Assembly (NCBI GenBank): GCA_039583875.1
Contig: CM077158.1
Location: 120,835,900-120,899,899, forward strand
Direction of reading: 5' to 3'
DNA: 64,000 nt
From: Platanthera guangdongensis
Taxonomy: Eukaryota > Streptophyta > Magnoliopsida > Asparagales > Orchidaceae
Positions 48,828-60,461 of the stretch are shown piece after piece; position 1 is the stretch's first letter; each line of letters begins with the position of its first letter. Under the pieces are notes generated by a model. It was not told the origin of the DNA and did not search any database. It saw only the letters and a list, made by a program, of their open reading frames with translations. Made by a program: the position numbers and the translations under genes.

Positions 48828-50451
48828 TGTTGAAATTTGTGAAGTGAAAGTGGGTGACGGGACAGGCCGCGCGGACTGTGCGGACAGCTTTGGCGGACTG
48901 GGCGGACTGGGCGGACTGAGGGTTGCGGCCTGGTGAGAAGTCTGGTGGAAGCCGGCTGTGTTCTGAGCGGGTTGTTGCATGGAGTCCGCGGTTTGGTGCG
49001 GCCTGGTATCTGCGGATAGAGAGGCTTGCGGACTGGTGCATTGCTCAGTGGCCGCGGGTGCAAGCTTGCGCTGTTGGCGGGTTGGTTCGAGTTCGCGGGA
49101 AGCCTTGCGGACTGGTGTGTCCGCGGTTTGGGCTGTTGCGGACTGGGCCTTGAGCTTGGCTGAGGCCTTGTCGAGCTCAGGTGTTACAGCAGGTCTTGCT
49201 GTGGAGACCGGTTGGCGGACTGATGTTTAGAGTCCGGCTTGGTGCTGCTGTGTTGGACAAGTGCGAGGAGCTCGCGGACTGGTTGCGGTCTGCGCAAGGA
49301 TGTTTGGCGGATGGGACTTTGTGTCCGCCATGCTCGCACTGGCCCTTGATGGTTTTGGACTTGTCACACATTGTGCCAAGTTCATGGTGTCCGCCGTATC
49401 CGCCAAGTCCGCTGTGACCGGGCGGACTGTTGCTGTTTGCCTTTGGTCGTGGACTTGTGGCGGATTGAGGTGTGGGTCTTGCGGACTGCGTCGGGTTGGT
49501 GCGGACTGCCATTGAAGAGGGTGCTGTCCTGAAGCCGTTGGAGCTTTGCGGGCTGGTGCCTTGTCCGCTTAGCTTGGGCGGACTGGATAGGGTTCGTCAT
49601 TGGTTGCCTTGCTCCTGGCGGTTTCCCTTGGTGACTGGCTAAGTCCTCGCGGACTGAGCGGACGGTCATTTGTATTCGCGCGGACTGGGGCGGTGTCGCT
49701 ATCTCATGGGCGGTGACCACACTCCTCACCTGGCCTATAAATAAGACTCCCCTGGCTCATCTACAGTAACCTAAGTAACGTGAGTGAACAGTAAATTGGG
49801 TTGGGCGAGTGCTGCGGTCTGTGTTTTCCAGTCCGCGCGGATTGTTTCAGGCTGACGGTTTGCTGTGTGCAGGTCGCGCGGATAACTTCAAGGAGCCAGG
49901 AGTTTGGCTGTGACTTCGGTCAGTGCTTGGAAGTGTGCGGTCTCTGCGGACTCAGCAGGAGGTCGCTCTGCGGCTTGTCAGTTCTGTTTCAACTTTCCCA
50001 GCTTCAATAACCTGTCCGCCGGCTTCAGGCGGGTAGGGGAGTTCCTCAGTTCGGGTTCAGCAGGAGGCGAATAACGGTCTGTCCGCGCGGCCTCGCGGTC
50101 TCGGCGGACTCCGTGGTATTCGGCGGATTGCAGCATAGCTTGGGCGAGCTCAGCGGTCTCGGCGGTCTCGGCGACCTCGCGGTCTCGGCGGACTGGAGTG
50201 CTGTCCGCCCGGCTTGTTTTTTGGTTTCTTCTGTTTACAGCTGTAATACTAGCGAAATCATGTCTCGCTATGTATGCCTCGGATTGTAAAGAAGTGAATG
50301 CATAATAAGATCTTCTTGTGCTTCCATTGTTTTGTTGGGTGCAACCTCTAGTCCTTGGGTTTCCGCAGGTTCAGCGTGCGAACTGTGTAGTTCCGAAGAT
50401 ATTAATTTGGTGTTTGGGCTATCTTGCTGACCACGTTGAGAAAATTTAACA
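48828..50451 (+). repeat. 5' LTR of C1
   Basis: 1624 bp, TGTTGAAATTTG to TTTAACA. The U3 is dense in GCGGAC(T)/AGTCCGC words. A TATA box (CCTATAAATAAG) lies near 49736, giving a transcript start near 49765. The short frames in it recur in both LTRs and have no known product. Confidence 0.95.
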
Positions 50452-50464
50452 TGGTATCAGAGCG
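50452..50464 (+). other. Primer binding site of C1
   Basis: TGGTATCAGAGCG directly follows the LTR; initiator tRNA-Met type. Confidence 0.9.
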
Positions 50465-50592
50465 AGGTTCCTGAGGTTGCGGTGGTTCAGTTGCGTGAGC
50501 GGAGGTCAGCCAGTGTTGTTACTCAGTGATTGAGTGGTGATCAACCTGTGTTGTTGCTTGGAGCTGCTGAAGGGTACCAACAGGTGATTGCA

Positions 50593-53500
50593 ATGGAAGG
50601 AAGCTTAGCAAGAGGTCTGGGCATTGAACTCTTAACGCCGACTAACTATAAAAAGTGGAAGTCGTGCATGAAGAGTTATCTTCTAGGCTAGGAGCTGTGG
50701 GAAGTCGTCGGTGGAGACGACAGACAGGAAGTTACTGCTGCTTTCGGTACTGCTGACCAGGTGAGGCTCTGGAGAAGAACTAATGCTAAGGCAGAGTTCG
50801 TTCTGAAGAGAGCTGTCTCTCCGGAACTGTTTGATCACATCATTGGGTGTGAGTCGGCTGCTGATATTTGGACAACCATTGATGAGTTGTTCAATAGGAA
50901 GAATGTGGCGCGGCTTCAGTTCCTGGAGAATGAGTTGGCCAGGGCAACTCAGGGAGACCTTTCCATCTCCAGGTAATTCTTAAAGATGAAGAGCTTGTGT
51001 GCTGAGCTGTCGGCACTGGATCCTGATGAGCCTATCTCTGAGGCAAAGATGAAAAGGCACATTTTCCGCGGCTTGCGGAAGGAGTATGTGGCCTTTGTTA
51101 CATCTGTTCAAGGGTGGGCTACTCAGCCGTCGTTGCTGGAGCTGGAGAATCTGCTTGCCTCGCAGGAGAGCTTAGCAAGGCAGATGGCTGGAGTGAATCT
51201 GAATCAGGAAGGCAGCGAGGCTCTCTTCTCAGGCAAGAAGAAGGGATGGGAAGGGAAGAAGAAGAAGAAGGTGCAGGCCGCTGTTGAGAAGGAGGCTTCA
51301 ACTTCATATCCGCCGGAGAGGAGCAATGCTCCTAAGGACTGGAAGAAGAATCTGAAGTGCTACCGGTGTCATCAGCGAGGGCACTTCAAGCGGGACTGCA
51401 AGGTCAAGCTGCAGCCTGGGCATGCTGCGGGAAAGGAGGAAGCTTGCTCGCGAAGTGAAGAAGCAGAATGGGGAGGAGCTTTCATGACGGGCACTTGTGT
51501 CCGGGCCTTATCTGCTGAGGACTTCAACAGCGAGTGGATCATCGACTCCGGGTGTGGTCATCACCTCACCGGAGACAAGTCGAAGTTCACCTCCATGCAG
51601 GCTTACTCAGGTAATGAAGCTATTATCACTGCTGATAATACTGTTTATGCAGTAGAGAAGGAGGGGGTCGTGTCTTTGGGTAGTGATCAGGGGCCACTCA
51701 CGTTAAGGAGTGTGTATCACGTGCCGGGCATGAAGAAGAACCTCTTCTCGGTGACCAACGCGGTGGACGCTGGGTATCATGTTCTGTTTGGGCCAACAGA
51801 CGTGAGGTTCCTTCGCAACGTATCAGCGGTGAAGGCTGATGTTGCTCATATTGGGAGGAGGGTGAAGAACTTGTTTGTTCTTTCCACCAGTGCCTATGTT
51901 GATAGGATGAGGGCCAATGATAGTGCGGCTATCTGGCATGAGAGGCTGGGGCATGTTGGCATGGACAAGCTAAAGGCAATGGCTAGTAGAAGTCTGGTGA
52001 GGGGGTTGCCGATGTTGTCCTCCTTTGGTGATGGGCATGTTTGTGCGGGCTGTCAATACGGTAAGGCACATCGCCTTCCGTTTGATAAATCTCAAACAAG
52101 GAGCAAGAAACTATTAGAGTGTATTCATGGCGACCTGATGGGACCGACTGTTACTGCCAGCCTTGGTGGAAGAAAATACATGCTTGTCTTGGTTGATGAC
52201 TACTCAAGGTATACTTGGGTGTACTTCTTAAAGGAGAAGTCGGAAGCCTTCCGGTTGTTCGTGGAGTTCAAGGAGTTGGTAGAAGGCCGGCTTGGCTTGC
52301 GGATTAAGGAGTTTAGAACTGATAACGGGGGGGGGGGGGGGAGTTTGTCTCTTCCGAGTTTTCTAACTTCTGCAGGAAGCACGGGATCCAACGAGAGCTT
52401 ACTTGTGCTCACACTCCACAACAAAATGGGGTAGCGGAGCGGAAGATCCGTCATTTGACGGAAACCTGCAAATGTTGGCTGCATGCGAAAGATATCCCGA
52501 GGTCCTTTTGGGCGGAGGGAATGTCTTGTGCTGCTTATGTTATCAACCGGATGCCACTCAGCCCTATCAACATGAAGACTCCCATTGAGCTGTTGCTGAA
52601 GGAGAAGCCGAGTGTTGGACACCTTAGGGTGTTCGGTTCAACTTGCTACGTGCATGTCCCGGATGCTTCACAGACAAAGCTGGATGCGAAGGCAAGGAAA
52701 CTTGTCTTTGTTGGCTATGATGAGCGGAAGAAGGGATGGAAGTGCATGGACCCTGTGACGAAGAAGTTCGTGGTTTCAAGAGACGTTGTCTTTGACGAGC
52801 TGACGTCATATGGAGGTGGCTCGGTGGAGCTAACCGGAAGTAGCAAGGATGATGAAGCACCGGTGGAGGCTGCTGAAGGCTTGGAAGAGGAGCTCGCTGT
52901 TTCACCAGCAGCTCCTGTTGCTTCGAACTCCGAGGCTGAGCCTTCTGGCTCAGGAAGCGGGGGGAGCACTGCTCAATGTTTGCCCCAGGTAGGAGTGGAG
53001 CCTGAAGAAGCAACGGAAGCCGTGAGCAAGGAGCCGTGTCTTCGGAGATCGAAGAGGGTGGTGAAGCCACCGGCTCGGTACTGTGATGGGAATGCAGTGA
53101 GCTTTGTCTCTTGCTTCTTTGCAGGTCCTCTGGATGAGCGAGAGCCTGCAAACTTCAACGAGGCCACTGGAGTGAAGGAGTGGGAAGGTGCCATGAAGGA
53201 AGAGATTGATGCTCTGAAGAAGAATGAAACCTGGGACCTTGTGCCCAAGGTTGATGGCATTACTCCGGTTACTTGCAAGTGGGTATATAAGTTGAAGAAG
53301 AAGGCTGATGGGAGCATTGATCGGTTCAAGGCTCGCCTGGTCGCTAGAGGATTCTCACAGCAGTATGGAGAAGACTATGAGGAGACATTCAGTCCAGTTG
53401 CGAAGATGACGTCTGTAAGAGTGGTGATCGCCTTGGCTGCTAGCAAGGGATGGAGGTTGTGGCAACTCGATGTGAAGAATGCTTTCTTTACGGAGAGATT

Positions 53501-54688
53501 GACAAGGACATCTTCATGGATCAGCCGCTTGGTTTTGTCTCTGAAAAGCATCCGGACTATGTCTGCAAACTCAGGAAGGCTCTCTATGGGTTGAAGCAAG
53601 CTCCTCGAGCGTGGTATGGGAAGATTGCAGAGTACCTGCAGTTCTGTGGATACCTGGCTTCTAACTCGGATTCTAGCTTGTTCGTCAAGAAGAAGGGAGA
53701 GCTAAGAGTCTTGGTCCTGCTGTATGTGGATGATATGATCATCACAGGGAACTCGGAGGAGGAAGTAGCAAGGCTCAGGGGAGAGCTTGCTATACGCTTC
53801 GAGATGAAAGACTTGGGAGAGTTGCATCACTTTCTTGGTCTGGAAGTGGAGAGGAAGGAGTGCGGGATTCTCATTAGCCAGAAAGGGTATGCTGATCGTA
53901 TTGTGAAGCGGTTTGGCATGGGCGAAGGGAAGAAGTGCTCTACTCCACTGGAATCTGGGCTGAAGCTTCGACGGGATGAGGGAAGGGTTCTTAATGATCC
54001 CTTGGTGTTCAGGGCTCTTGTTGGGAGTTTGATCTATCTGACGATTACAAGGCCGGATATAGCTTATGCTGTTGGCCGAGTAAGTCGATATATGGCTGAA
54101 CCAAGGAGTTCTCATCTAGTGGCGGCGAAGGGAATTCTGAAGTATGTCAAGGTGACTTCTGAGATGGGACTTCTCTATGGAAGGGATGCGGAGTTTGCGT
54201 TGCTCGGGTACACGGATGCTGACTATGGCGGTGATTCGGATGATCGAAGGTCTACTTCGGGTTATGTGTTCACTTGCGGTTCAGCTAGCATCTCGTGGTG
54301 TAGCAAGAAGCAGGACTCGGTGTCGGTTTCAACCACGGAGGCGGAGTATAAGGCTTCGGCCTTGGCTGCTCGGGAAGCCGTTTGGTTGAGGAGGCTTATA
54401 GAGGATGTTCATGAAGAAGTGCAAGGGCCTACTTTACTCCGGGGTGACAATGAGAGTGCTCTCAAACTGGTAAACAATCCAGTGTGTCACGCCAGGACCA
54501 AGCATATAGAGATTGATCACCACTTCATCAGGGAGAAGGTGTTGGAGGGGTCTCTGTTGGTCGGGCATGTTCGGAGTGAAGATAATCATGCTGACATCTT
54601 CACGAAGCCGCTGTCGAAGGGTCCCTTTGAACGCTTGCGCAGCTTGCTGGGCTTGGTCACCACTTCTCACTTCAAGGGGGAGTGTTGA
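50593..54688 (+). pseudogene. gag-pol of C1 (2 stops, 2 shifts)
   Basis: ATG 50593 opens Gag (LLTPTNYKKWKSCMKSYLL). TAG at 50689 replaces the GAG still seen in Copia A, and TAA at 50974 replaces A's TAC. The same frame then gives the zinc knuckle (CYRCHQRGHFKRDC, 51358-51399), protease (WIIDSGCGHHLTG, ~51537), pre-integrase and integrase (HGDLMGP ~52128; FRTDNGG ~52313). Fifteen G (52327-52341) shift the frame; the next frame carries QQNGVAERK and the hinge to RT ([14 protein letters not shown]). A one-base loss near 53490 moves to a third frame with YVDDMIITG (~53723), RNase H (GYTDADYGGD ~54207; TTEAEY ~54334) and a stop at 54686 inside the 3' LTR. Confidence 0.93.
54672..54682 (+). other. 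Polypurine tract of C1
   Basis: TCAAGGGGGAG immediately precedes the 3' LTR. It also encodes the last residues of RNase H. Confidence 0.85.
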
Positions 54689-56306
54689 AATTTGTGAAGT
54701 GAAAGTGGGTGACGGGACAGGCCGTGCGGCCTGTGCGGACAGCTTTGGCGGACTGGGCGGACTGGGCGGACTGAGGGTTGCGGCCTGGTGAGAAGTCTGG
54801 TGGAAGCCGTCTGTGTTCTGAGCGGGTTGTTGCATGGAGTCCGCGGTTTGGTGCGGCCTGGTATCTGCGGATAGAGAGGCTTGCGGACTGGTGCATTGCT
54901 CAGTGGCCGCGGTTGCAAGCTTGCGCTGTTGGCGGGTTGGTTCGAGTTCGCGGGAAGCCTTGCAGACTGGTGTGTCCGCGGTTTGGGCTGTTGCGGACTG
55001 GGCCTTGAGCTTGGCTGAGGCCTTGTCGAGCTCAGGTGTTACAGCAGGTCTTGCTGTGGAGACCGGTTGGCGGACTGATGTTTGGAGTCCGGCTTGGTGC
55101 TGCTGCGTTGGACAAGTGCGAGGAGCTCGCGGACTGGTTGCGGTCTGCGCAAGGATGTTTGGCGGACGGGACTTTGTGTCCGCCATGCTCGCACTGGCCC
55201 TTGATGGTTTTGGACTTGTCACACATTGTGTCAAGTTCATGGTGTCCGCCGTATCCGCCAAGTCCGCTGTGACCGGGCGGACTGTTGCTGTTTGCCTTTG
55301 GTCGTGGACTTGTGGCGGATTGAGGTGTGGGTCTTGCGGACTGCCTCGGGTTGGTGCGGACTGCCATTGAAGAGGGTGCTGTCCTGAAGCAGTTGGAGCT
55401 TTGCGGGCTGGTGCCTTGTCCGCTTAGCTTGGGCGGACTGGATAGGGTTCGTCATTGGTTGCCTTGCTCCTGGCGGTTTCCCTTGGTGACTGGCTAAGTC
55501 CTCGCGGACTGAGCGGACGGTCATTTGTATTCGCGCGGACTGGGGCGGTGTCGCTATCTCATGGGCGGTGACCACACTCCTCACCTGGCCTATAAATAGG
55601 ACCCCCCTGGCTCATCTACAGTAACCTAAGTAACGTGAGTGAACAGTAAATTGGGTTGGGCGAGTGCTGCGGTCTGTGTTTTCCAGTCCGCGCGGATTGT
55701 TTCAGGCTGACGGTTTGCTGTGTGCAGGTCGCGCGGATAACTTCAAGGAGCCAGGAGTTTGGCTGTGACTTCGGTCAGTGCTTGGAAGTGTGCGGTCTCT
55801 GCGGACTCAGCAGGAGGTCGCTCTGCGGCTTGTCAGTTCTGTTTCAACTTTCCCAGCTTCAATAACCTGTCCGCCGGCTTCAGGCGGGTAGGGGAGTTCC
55901 TCAGTTCGGGTTCAGCAGGAGGCGAATAACGGTCTGTCCGCGCGGCCTCGCGGTCTCGGCGGACTCCGTGGTATTCGGCGGATTGCAGCATAGCTTGGGC
56001 GAGCTCAGCGGTCTCGGCGGTCTCGGCGACCTCGCAGTCTCGGCGGACTGGAGTGCTGTCCGCCCGACTTGTTTTTTGGTTTCTTCTGTTTACAGCTGTA
56101 ATACTAGCGAAATCATGTCTCGCTATGTATGCCTCGGATTGTAAAGAAGTGAATGCATAATAAGATCTTCTTGTGCTTCCATTGTTTTGTTGGGTGCAAC
56201 CTCTAGTCCTTGGGTTTCCGCAGGTTCAGCGTGCGAACTGGGTAGTTCCGAAGATATTAATTTGGTGTTTGGGCTATCTTGCTGACCACGTTGAGAAAAT
56301 TTAACA
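54683..56306 (+). repeat. 3' LTR of C1
   Basis: 1624 bp, the same length as the 5' copy with only substitutions between them. CACAG follows, then the C2 LTR resumes. Confidence 0.95.
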
Positions 56307-56311
56307 CACAG

Positions 56312-57278
56312 CCTTAACACCAAGGCACAGCCGGACTCAGCGGACACACCGCTTCAGTCCGCTGCGGACAACTCTCATCTGCATAACCCGAGTTCATTGC
56401 CTCATCACGAAGGAACAACCAGACTCAGCGGACACAGCTCCAGTCTGCTTACACAACAGACACATCTCCAGTCTGCATCTATTGCAGACTACTCCAGTCT
56501 GTATCTCCTGCAGACCTCTCCAGTCTGCATCCCTGCAGACTTCTCCAGTCCGCATATCCTGCAAACTCCTCCAGTCCGCATCCCTGCAGACTTCATCAGT
56601 CCACATTCCTGAGTCAGCCTCTACAGAAGGCTCAACCGGACTCAGCGGACTATAGCTCTAGTCCGCACGCTCTTTCACACGCAATATTTAGTCCGCATAT
56701 CCACAAGCTAGAAACCAAGGCAACAACATTTCTGCCTAGCTTGGCAGACTGAGAGAAGCAGTCCGCGCTCCACTGCGCAATCTCCCCGGACTGAGCCAAC
56801 CATGGACTTGCTTCAAAACCAACCAAGTCCACACCACTGGCCACAAGGGCCAGTCCGCACTTACTGGCGGACACTGGATCCAGCCCGCCAAACCCGTCGA
56901 CCTCCAGCACTTGTCTGCACTGACTGGCGATCTCCGCGGCTTCCACTTGCCGCTTCACTAGAGCAAGACCAGGGATTATGCCAAGCCGGTCTGCCGAGCT
57001 CCAGTTCTTCAGTCCACTTCTTGCCGGACTCCGCGGATAGTGTTTCTAGCCGCCCAGTTACTTCCTGTGATCCAACTGCCTGCTGAGCACAAGCCGGCCT
57101 GGCTAACCGCTGATGCTGTCAGCGTAGACCGCGCGAACAGACCGCCCAGGCCGCAACAGAACAATCCGTCTGCAACATCCCTGCGGACTTCGCTGGCCGC
57201 CAACCCTGTCCGCGTAGACCGCGCGGATAGGTCTTCCAAGTGCTCCCTTCACCCACTTTTACTTCACAGATTTTAACA
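56312..57278 (-). repeat. 5' LTR of C2, block 2
   Basis: It continues the C2 LTR and matches 44519-45487 of the other LTR with scattered differences. GTGTT (57279-57283) follows. Confidence 0.92.
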
Positions 57279-57283
57279 GTGTT

Positions 57284-58179
57284 GTGCGCAGAAGGCTTGT
57301 TGCGGATTTCGTGCGGATGAGTGCTTAAGGATATTCCAGATGTTCGAAGATCTTCGAAGGTGAAGTATATTTTTGGATTAGCTCTGGCACACAAAGAAGT
57401 TGAAGTCATAGGAAGCGGAAATGGTTTGAAAGGAGGGTCGTGGGGGCCAATTTGTAGGATTTGTGGTGATTATGATTGTTATGTGGGTATTATTCGCTGA
57501 CCGCCCTCTTATAATTCATGTCACGTATTTTTTAACGATTTACTATGCACACACATGTTATGATTTTTGGCTATGTGCACTTTCCCCCATAATGGGTGGT
57601 TATGGAAGGTGGTTACAAGGTGATCGGACAGTCGAGATTGTGTGACAGCGATCCGACGGTGGAGGGTCGGCAGATGATGGTAGTCAGGAACAAGGCCCCA
57701 ACAGCAGGAAGCCGGCAGGGGGGGGGGGGAGGGAGCGGCAGCCGCAAGCTCTAACAGCTGCGCGGGCGACCGTCCGCGAGGCATAGCGGAGGCTGGCTGA
57801 GCTGCCTGCCGCATTCGTGCGACAGTGAGGCACATAGCGGCCGGCCGGGAGGCCTTCCATGGCCCTTTGCGGCCGCACGCGTGAGGCCGCGGAGCATGGC
57901 GATGGCCGGCCGCGACTCCTCACGACTGCAAGGTGCGACGATGGCCGGCTAGGAATCCGGCTGCGGCCACTCGCGGACACAAGCGCACGGTGGTGAGGGG
58001 TGGCGGCGACCTGCCAGGTGGCCGGCCACCGGCGGTGGCACAGCTGTTGCGATGGATGGAATTTCTATAAATATAGGAGTACCCAATCATAGATAATATT
58101 TTTTTGGTAAGAAATTCGGAATAAATCAAAATTCATTAATTTATTTACTTGTTATTACATTTTAATATCATTTTTTAAT
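57284..58179. other. Flank right of C2 (no gene seen)
   Basis: 57284-57650 is mixed sequence without a convincing frame. 57690-58060 is GC-rich (repeated GGCCGGC words, a run of 12 G at 57718-57729) and its antisense frame looks like composition bias. Nothing is recognisable. Confidence 0.35.
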
Positions 58180-58560
58180 CACTACTTAATATAAGGAAAC
58201 TTGTTTCAAATAGGTGTTTTAATTTTTATTTATTTCCACGATATTTTATACAAATTGGTCCTTAATTTTGGGCTTAGTTTCAAAAAGGTCCTTTATATTC
58301 ATTTATTTCAAATAAGTCCATTAACTTTTAACACGTTTTAAATAAGTATTTTAATATTCCTTTGCTTCAAATTGATTCCATAACTTTAGGTCGAGTTTTA
58401 AATAGGACTTTTAATTTTCATTTGCTTCCAATTTATCTCTTAATTTTATATGTTGTTTCAAATAAAAATTAAGTGATATATTTAAATCAAATGAAAATTA
58501 AATGATGGATTTGAAACTATGATCAAAATTAAGAGACATATTTGAGCATTTTACCAATAT
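58180..58560. repeat. Degenerate A/T-rich tandem repeat
   Basis: About five or six loose copies (~60-65 bp) of a unit with TTTCAAATA(G/A)GT...TTAATTTT(C/T)ATTT words; the end part reads in the opposite sense. Similar words occur at 43280-43400 on the other side of C2. Non-coding. Confidence 0.5.
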
Positions 58561-58663
58561 ATTATACATGTTCAGTTCTATTATAAATGGATGTGTATGG
58601 CCATAGATTTTTAATAAAAATTAAGGTAATTTGTTTTTTATTTTCTACGGATTTGTGAGACAG

Positions 58664-58965
58664 GTTGGGGAAAGCACATGATTTGTTGCAAAAGATTCCA
58701 CATTTTGTTGCCGTCCAAGGAATCAGCACGGCCAGATCAACAACAGGGCGAGAAACTGACTATTGAGGTCAACGGGTTCGACTCTGAAAAACACACGATT
58801 AGGTCAAAGCTGGCCATGCACGTAGAAAATCATCTATTGCATGGAATCCTACACTTGAATGGATTCGGACACTTGATCTGTATCAACGGCTATGAAGGGG
58901 GCTCGGAATTTCTTTCCGGCCATCAGATCATGGATTTTTGGGATCGTATTTGCACGGCATTGCAA
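58664..58965 (+). pseudogene. Isolated exon of a PHD-finger protein (MMD1/MS1-like)
   Basis: An acceptor-like AG precedes 58664 and a donor-like GTAAGG starts at 58966. The translation begins GWGKHMICCKRFH and contains LHGILHLNGFGHLICINGYEGGS, then LSGHQIMDFWDRICTAL (wording split here for length). This wording is characteristic of the region upstream of the PHD finger in plant MALE MEIOCYTE DEATH1/MALE STERILITY1-type nuclear proteins, which regulate male meiosis and tapetum genes. The 302-nt exon has no stop. I found no neighbouring exons or PHD finger within the window. It is either one exon of a gene with very long transposon-filled introns or a stranded gene fragment. Confidence 0.6.
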
Positions 58966-59154
58966 GTAAGGTATGCTGAAGTATGCATTTTTATGGCGTT
59001 TTATTCTTATTTATTAATATTAGCAGCCTTCTTTGGGGGCTTTCTGTTTGATTTAATTAAAATAAATTTAATTAAACGGAGAAAAGGGGAAATCTTTAGT
59101 AGTTTAGTCCCACTGCCACATCAAAAATATATATATATATATATAGACACACAC
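58966..59154. other. Intron-like A/T-rich stretch with a short TA tract
   Basis: It follows the PHD-protein exon. The frame continues open for ~200 nt, but the wording becomes hydrophobic and A/T-driven. (TA)n at 59127-59145 is followed by CA repeats. No further exon is recognised. Confidence 0.4.
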
Positions 59155-59260
59155 ACAAACGAGTGACAGACACGGGCCTCCGGCCCTCGTGCCCCGCTCC
59201 ATAGCGGCGGGGTTCGCCCGGCCCATGGCGGCGGGCTTTGCCCGGCCCGGCATATGTTTT
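59155..59260 (-). mobile_element. Helitron-like 3' terminus (candidate 1)
   Basis: On the minus strand a GC hairpin (GGGCCGGAGGCCC) is followed by GTGTCTGTCACTCGT next to a TA/CA tract. Hairpin, short spacer, CT-R-R-like end and an A/T target is the usual Helitron 3' layout, but the last bases read CTCG rather than CTRR. Confidence 0.35.
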
Positions 59261-59394
59261 ATTTAATTGTTATTTTGTTTTTTCCCTTATCTAATTTAAT
59301 TAGTGATTAAATAAAAAAATAAAATTAACCAACTTTAAAAAAAAAAAGATGTCTAGACATAAATAAAACATATGCGTGTCATTTTTACTTGAAA

Positions 59395-59464
59395 GCATCG
59401 TTAGTCTAGCGGATAAGACATTTGAATTTTAGTTGGTCAGCGGTTCGAATCTTAGCCTCCTCAT
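59395..59464 (+). repeat. tRNA-like SINE head
   Basis: A box-A-like TTAGTCTAGCGG and a canonical box B (GGTTCGAATC) about 40 nt later give the spacing of a tRNA gene. The acceptor stem does not pair and the T-stem is imperfect, so this is a tRNA-derived SINE head or tRNA pseudogene, not a working tRNA. Confidence 0.5.
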
Positions 59465-59498
59465 CAATTTTATTTTTAAAAATTCCTTGCATTATTTA

Positions 59499-59552
59499 GT
59501 CCCACATCGTGGGTTGAACAAAATTAATCATGTATAAATCATGTATAAATAG
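59499..59552 (+). promoter_or_regulatory. Candidate plant snRNA-type promoter (USE + TATA)
   Basis: GTCCCACATCG (59499-59509) is an exact match to the plant snRNA upstream sequence element. TATAAAT occurs 23 bp (59533) and 34 bp (59544) after it, close to the spacings described for Pol III and Pol II plant snRNA genes respectively. The sequence downstream of ~59565 does not look like U1, U2, U4, U5 or U6, so any RNA made is unknown. The same 11-mer occurs in the small Copia LTR, so chance or TE origin is possible. Confidence 0.35.
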
Positions 59553-60052
<500 letters not shown>

Positions 60053-60300
60053 CGAGTCGCAAGCACGGGCCTCCGGCCCGATGAACATGCGCCACAGTAT
60101 CTGCCCACCGATGGCGGGCCTCCGGCCCTCTTGCCCTGCGCGACAGTACACGACCAGCAGCAGCGGGCTTTGCCCGCCCCTCACGGCGGGCTTCGCCCGC
60201 CCCTCACGGCGGGCTTCGCCCGCCACTCACGGCGGGCTTCGCCCGCCACTCACGGCGGGCTTCGCCCGCCCTCAGGACGGGATTCGCCGCCCGCCCACAG
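60053..60300 (-). mobile_element. Helitron-like 3' terminus (candidate 2) with 23-bp hairpin repeats
   Basis: On the minus strand GGGCCGGAGGCCCGTGC, then TTGCGACTCG, abuts the TA tract, the same layout as at 59155. At 60160-60292 four perfect and about two imperfect copies of a 23-bp unit each contain GGCGGGCTTCGCCCGCC, a self-complementary hairpin with a TTC loop. Confidence 0.45.
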
Positions 60301-60461
60301 CGTATTAATAAGTTATTAGAAATTAGTAATTAATAATTTATATTTTAATTTTAAAATTATTAAAAATTAATAACTTATTTAATATATATAAATTTTTTTA
60401 AAAAAAAATTAAAAATGAAGAAACTACGTGCGGCACGGGCGGATGCAGTTTCTTCCAGTCA
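60301..60461. other. A/T-rich spacer (no gene seen)
   Basis: Very A/T-rich with short inverted words (TTAATAA, TTTTAAAA), then the start of the GC-rich palindrome array. Confidence 0.5.

Larger units (their letters stand above)
48828..56306 (+). mobile_element. Copia C1: complete, very young
   Basis: 7479 bp with two 1624-bp LTRs (48828-50451 and 54683-56306) differing at about 16 positions by eye (~1%). The PBS TGGTATCAGAGCG is at 50452 and the PPT before 54683. The target duplication is CACAG (48823-48827 and 56307-56311). All Copia domains are present in the order gag, protease, integrase, RT, RNase H. Two stops and two shifts break the polyprotein. It lies inside the C2 5' LTR and is the youngest insertion I can date here. 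Confidence 0.96.
43488..57278 (-). mobile_element. Copia C2: deletion derivative, split by C1
   Basis: A minus-strand element with left LTR 43488-45487 (2000 bp) and right LTR 47829-48827 plus 56312-57278 (~1966 bp after removing C1). GTGTT flanks both ends (43483-43487 and 57279-57283). The PBS (47815-47828) and PPT (45488-45500) are present. Its internal region is only 2341 bp, against 4231 bp in C1: the protease and nearly all of RT/RNase H are missing. Complete cis signals with missing enzymes mean it was probably mobilised by a relative such as A or C1. Confidence 0.92.

Noticed and set aside
59395..59464. Functional tRNA gene
   Set aside because: Boxes A and B are present, but the acceptor stem does not pair and the T-stem is imperfect.
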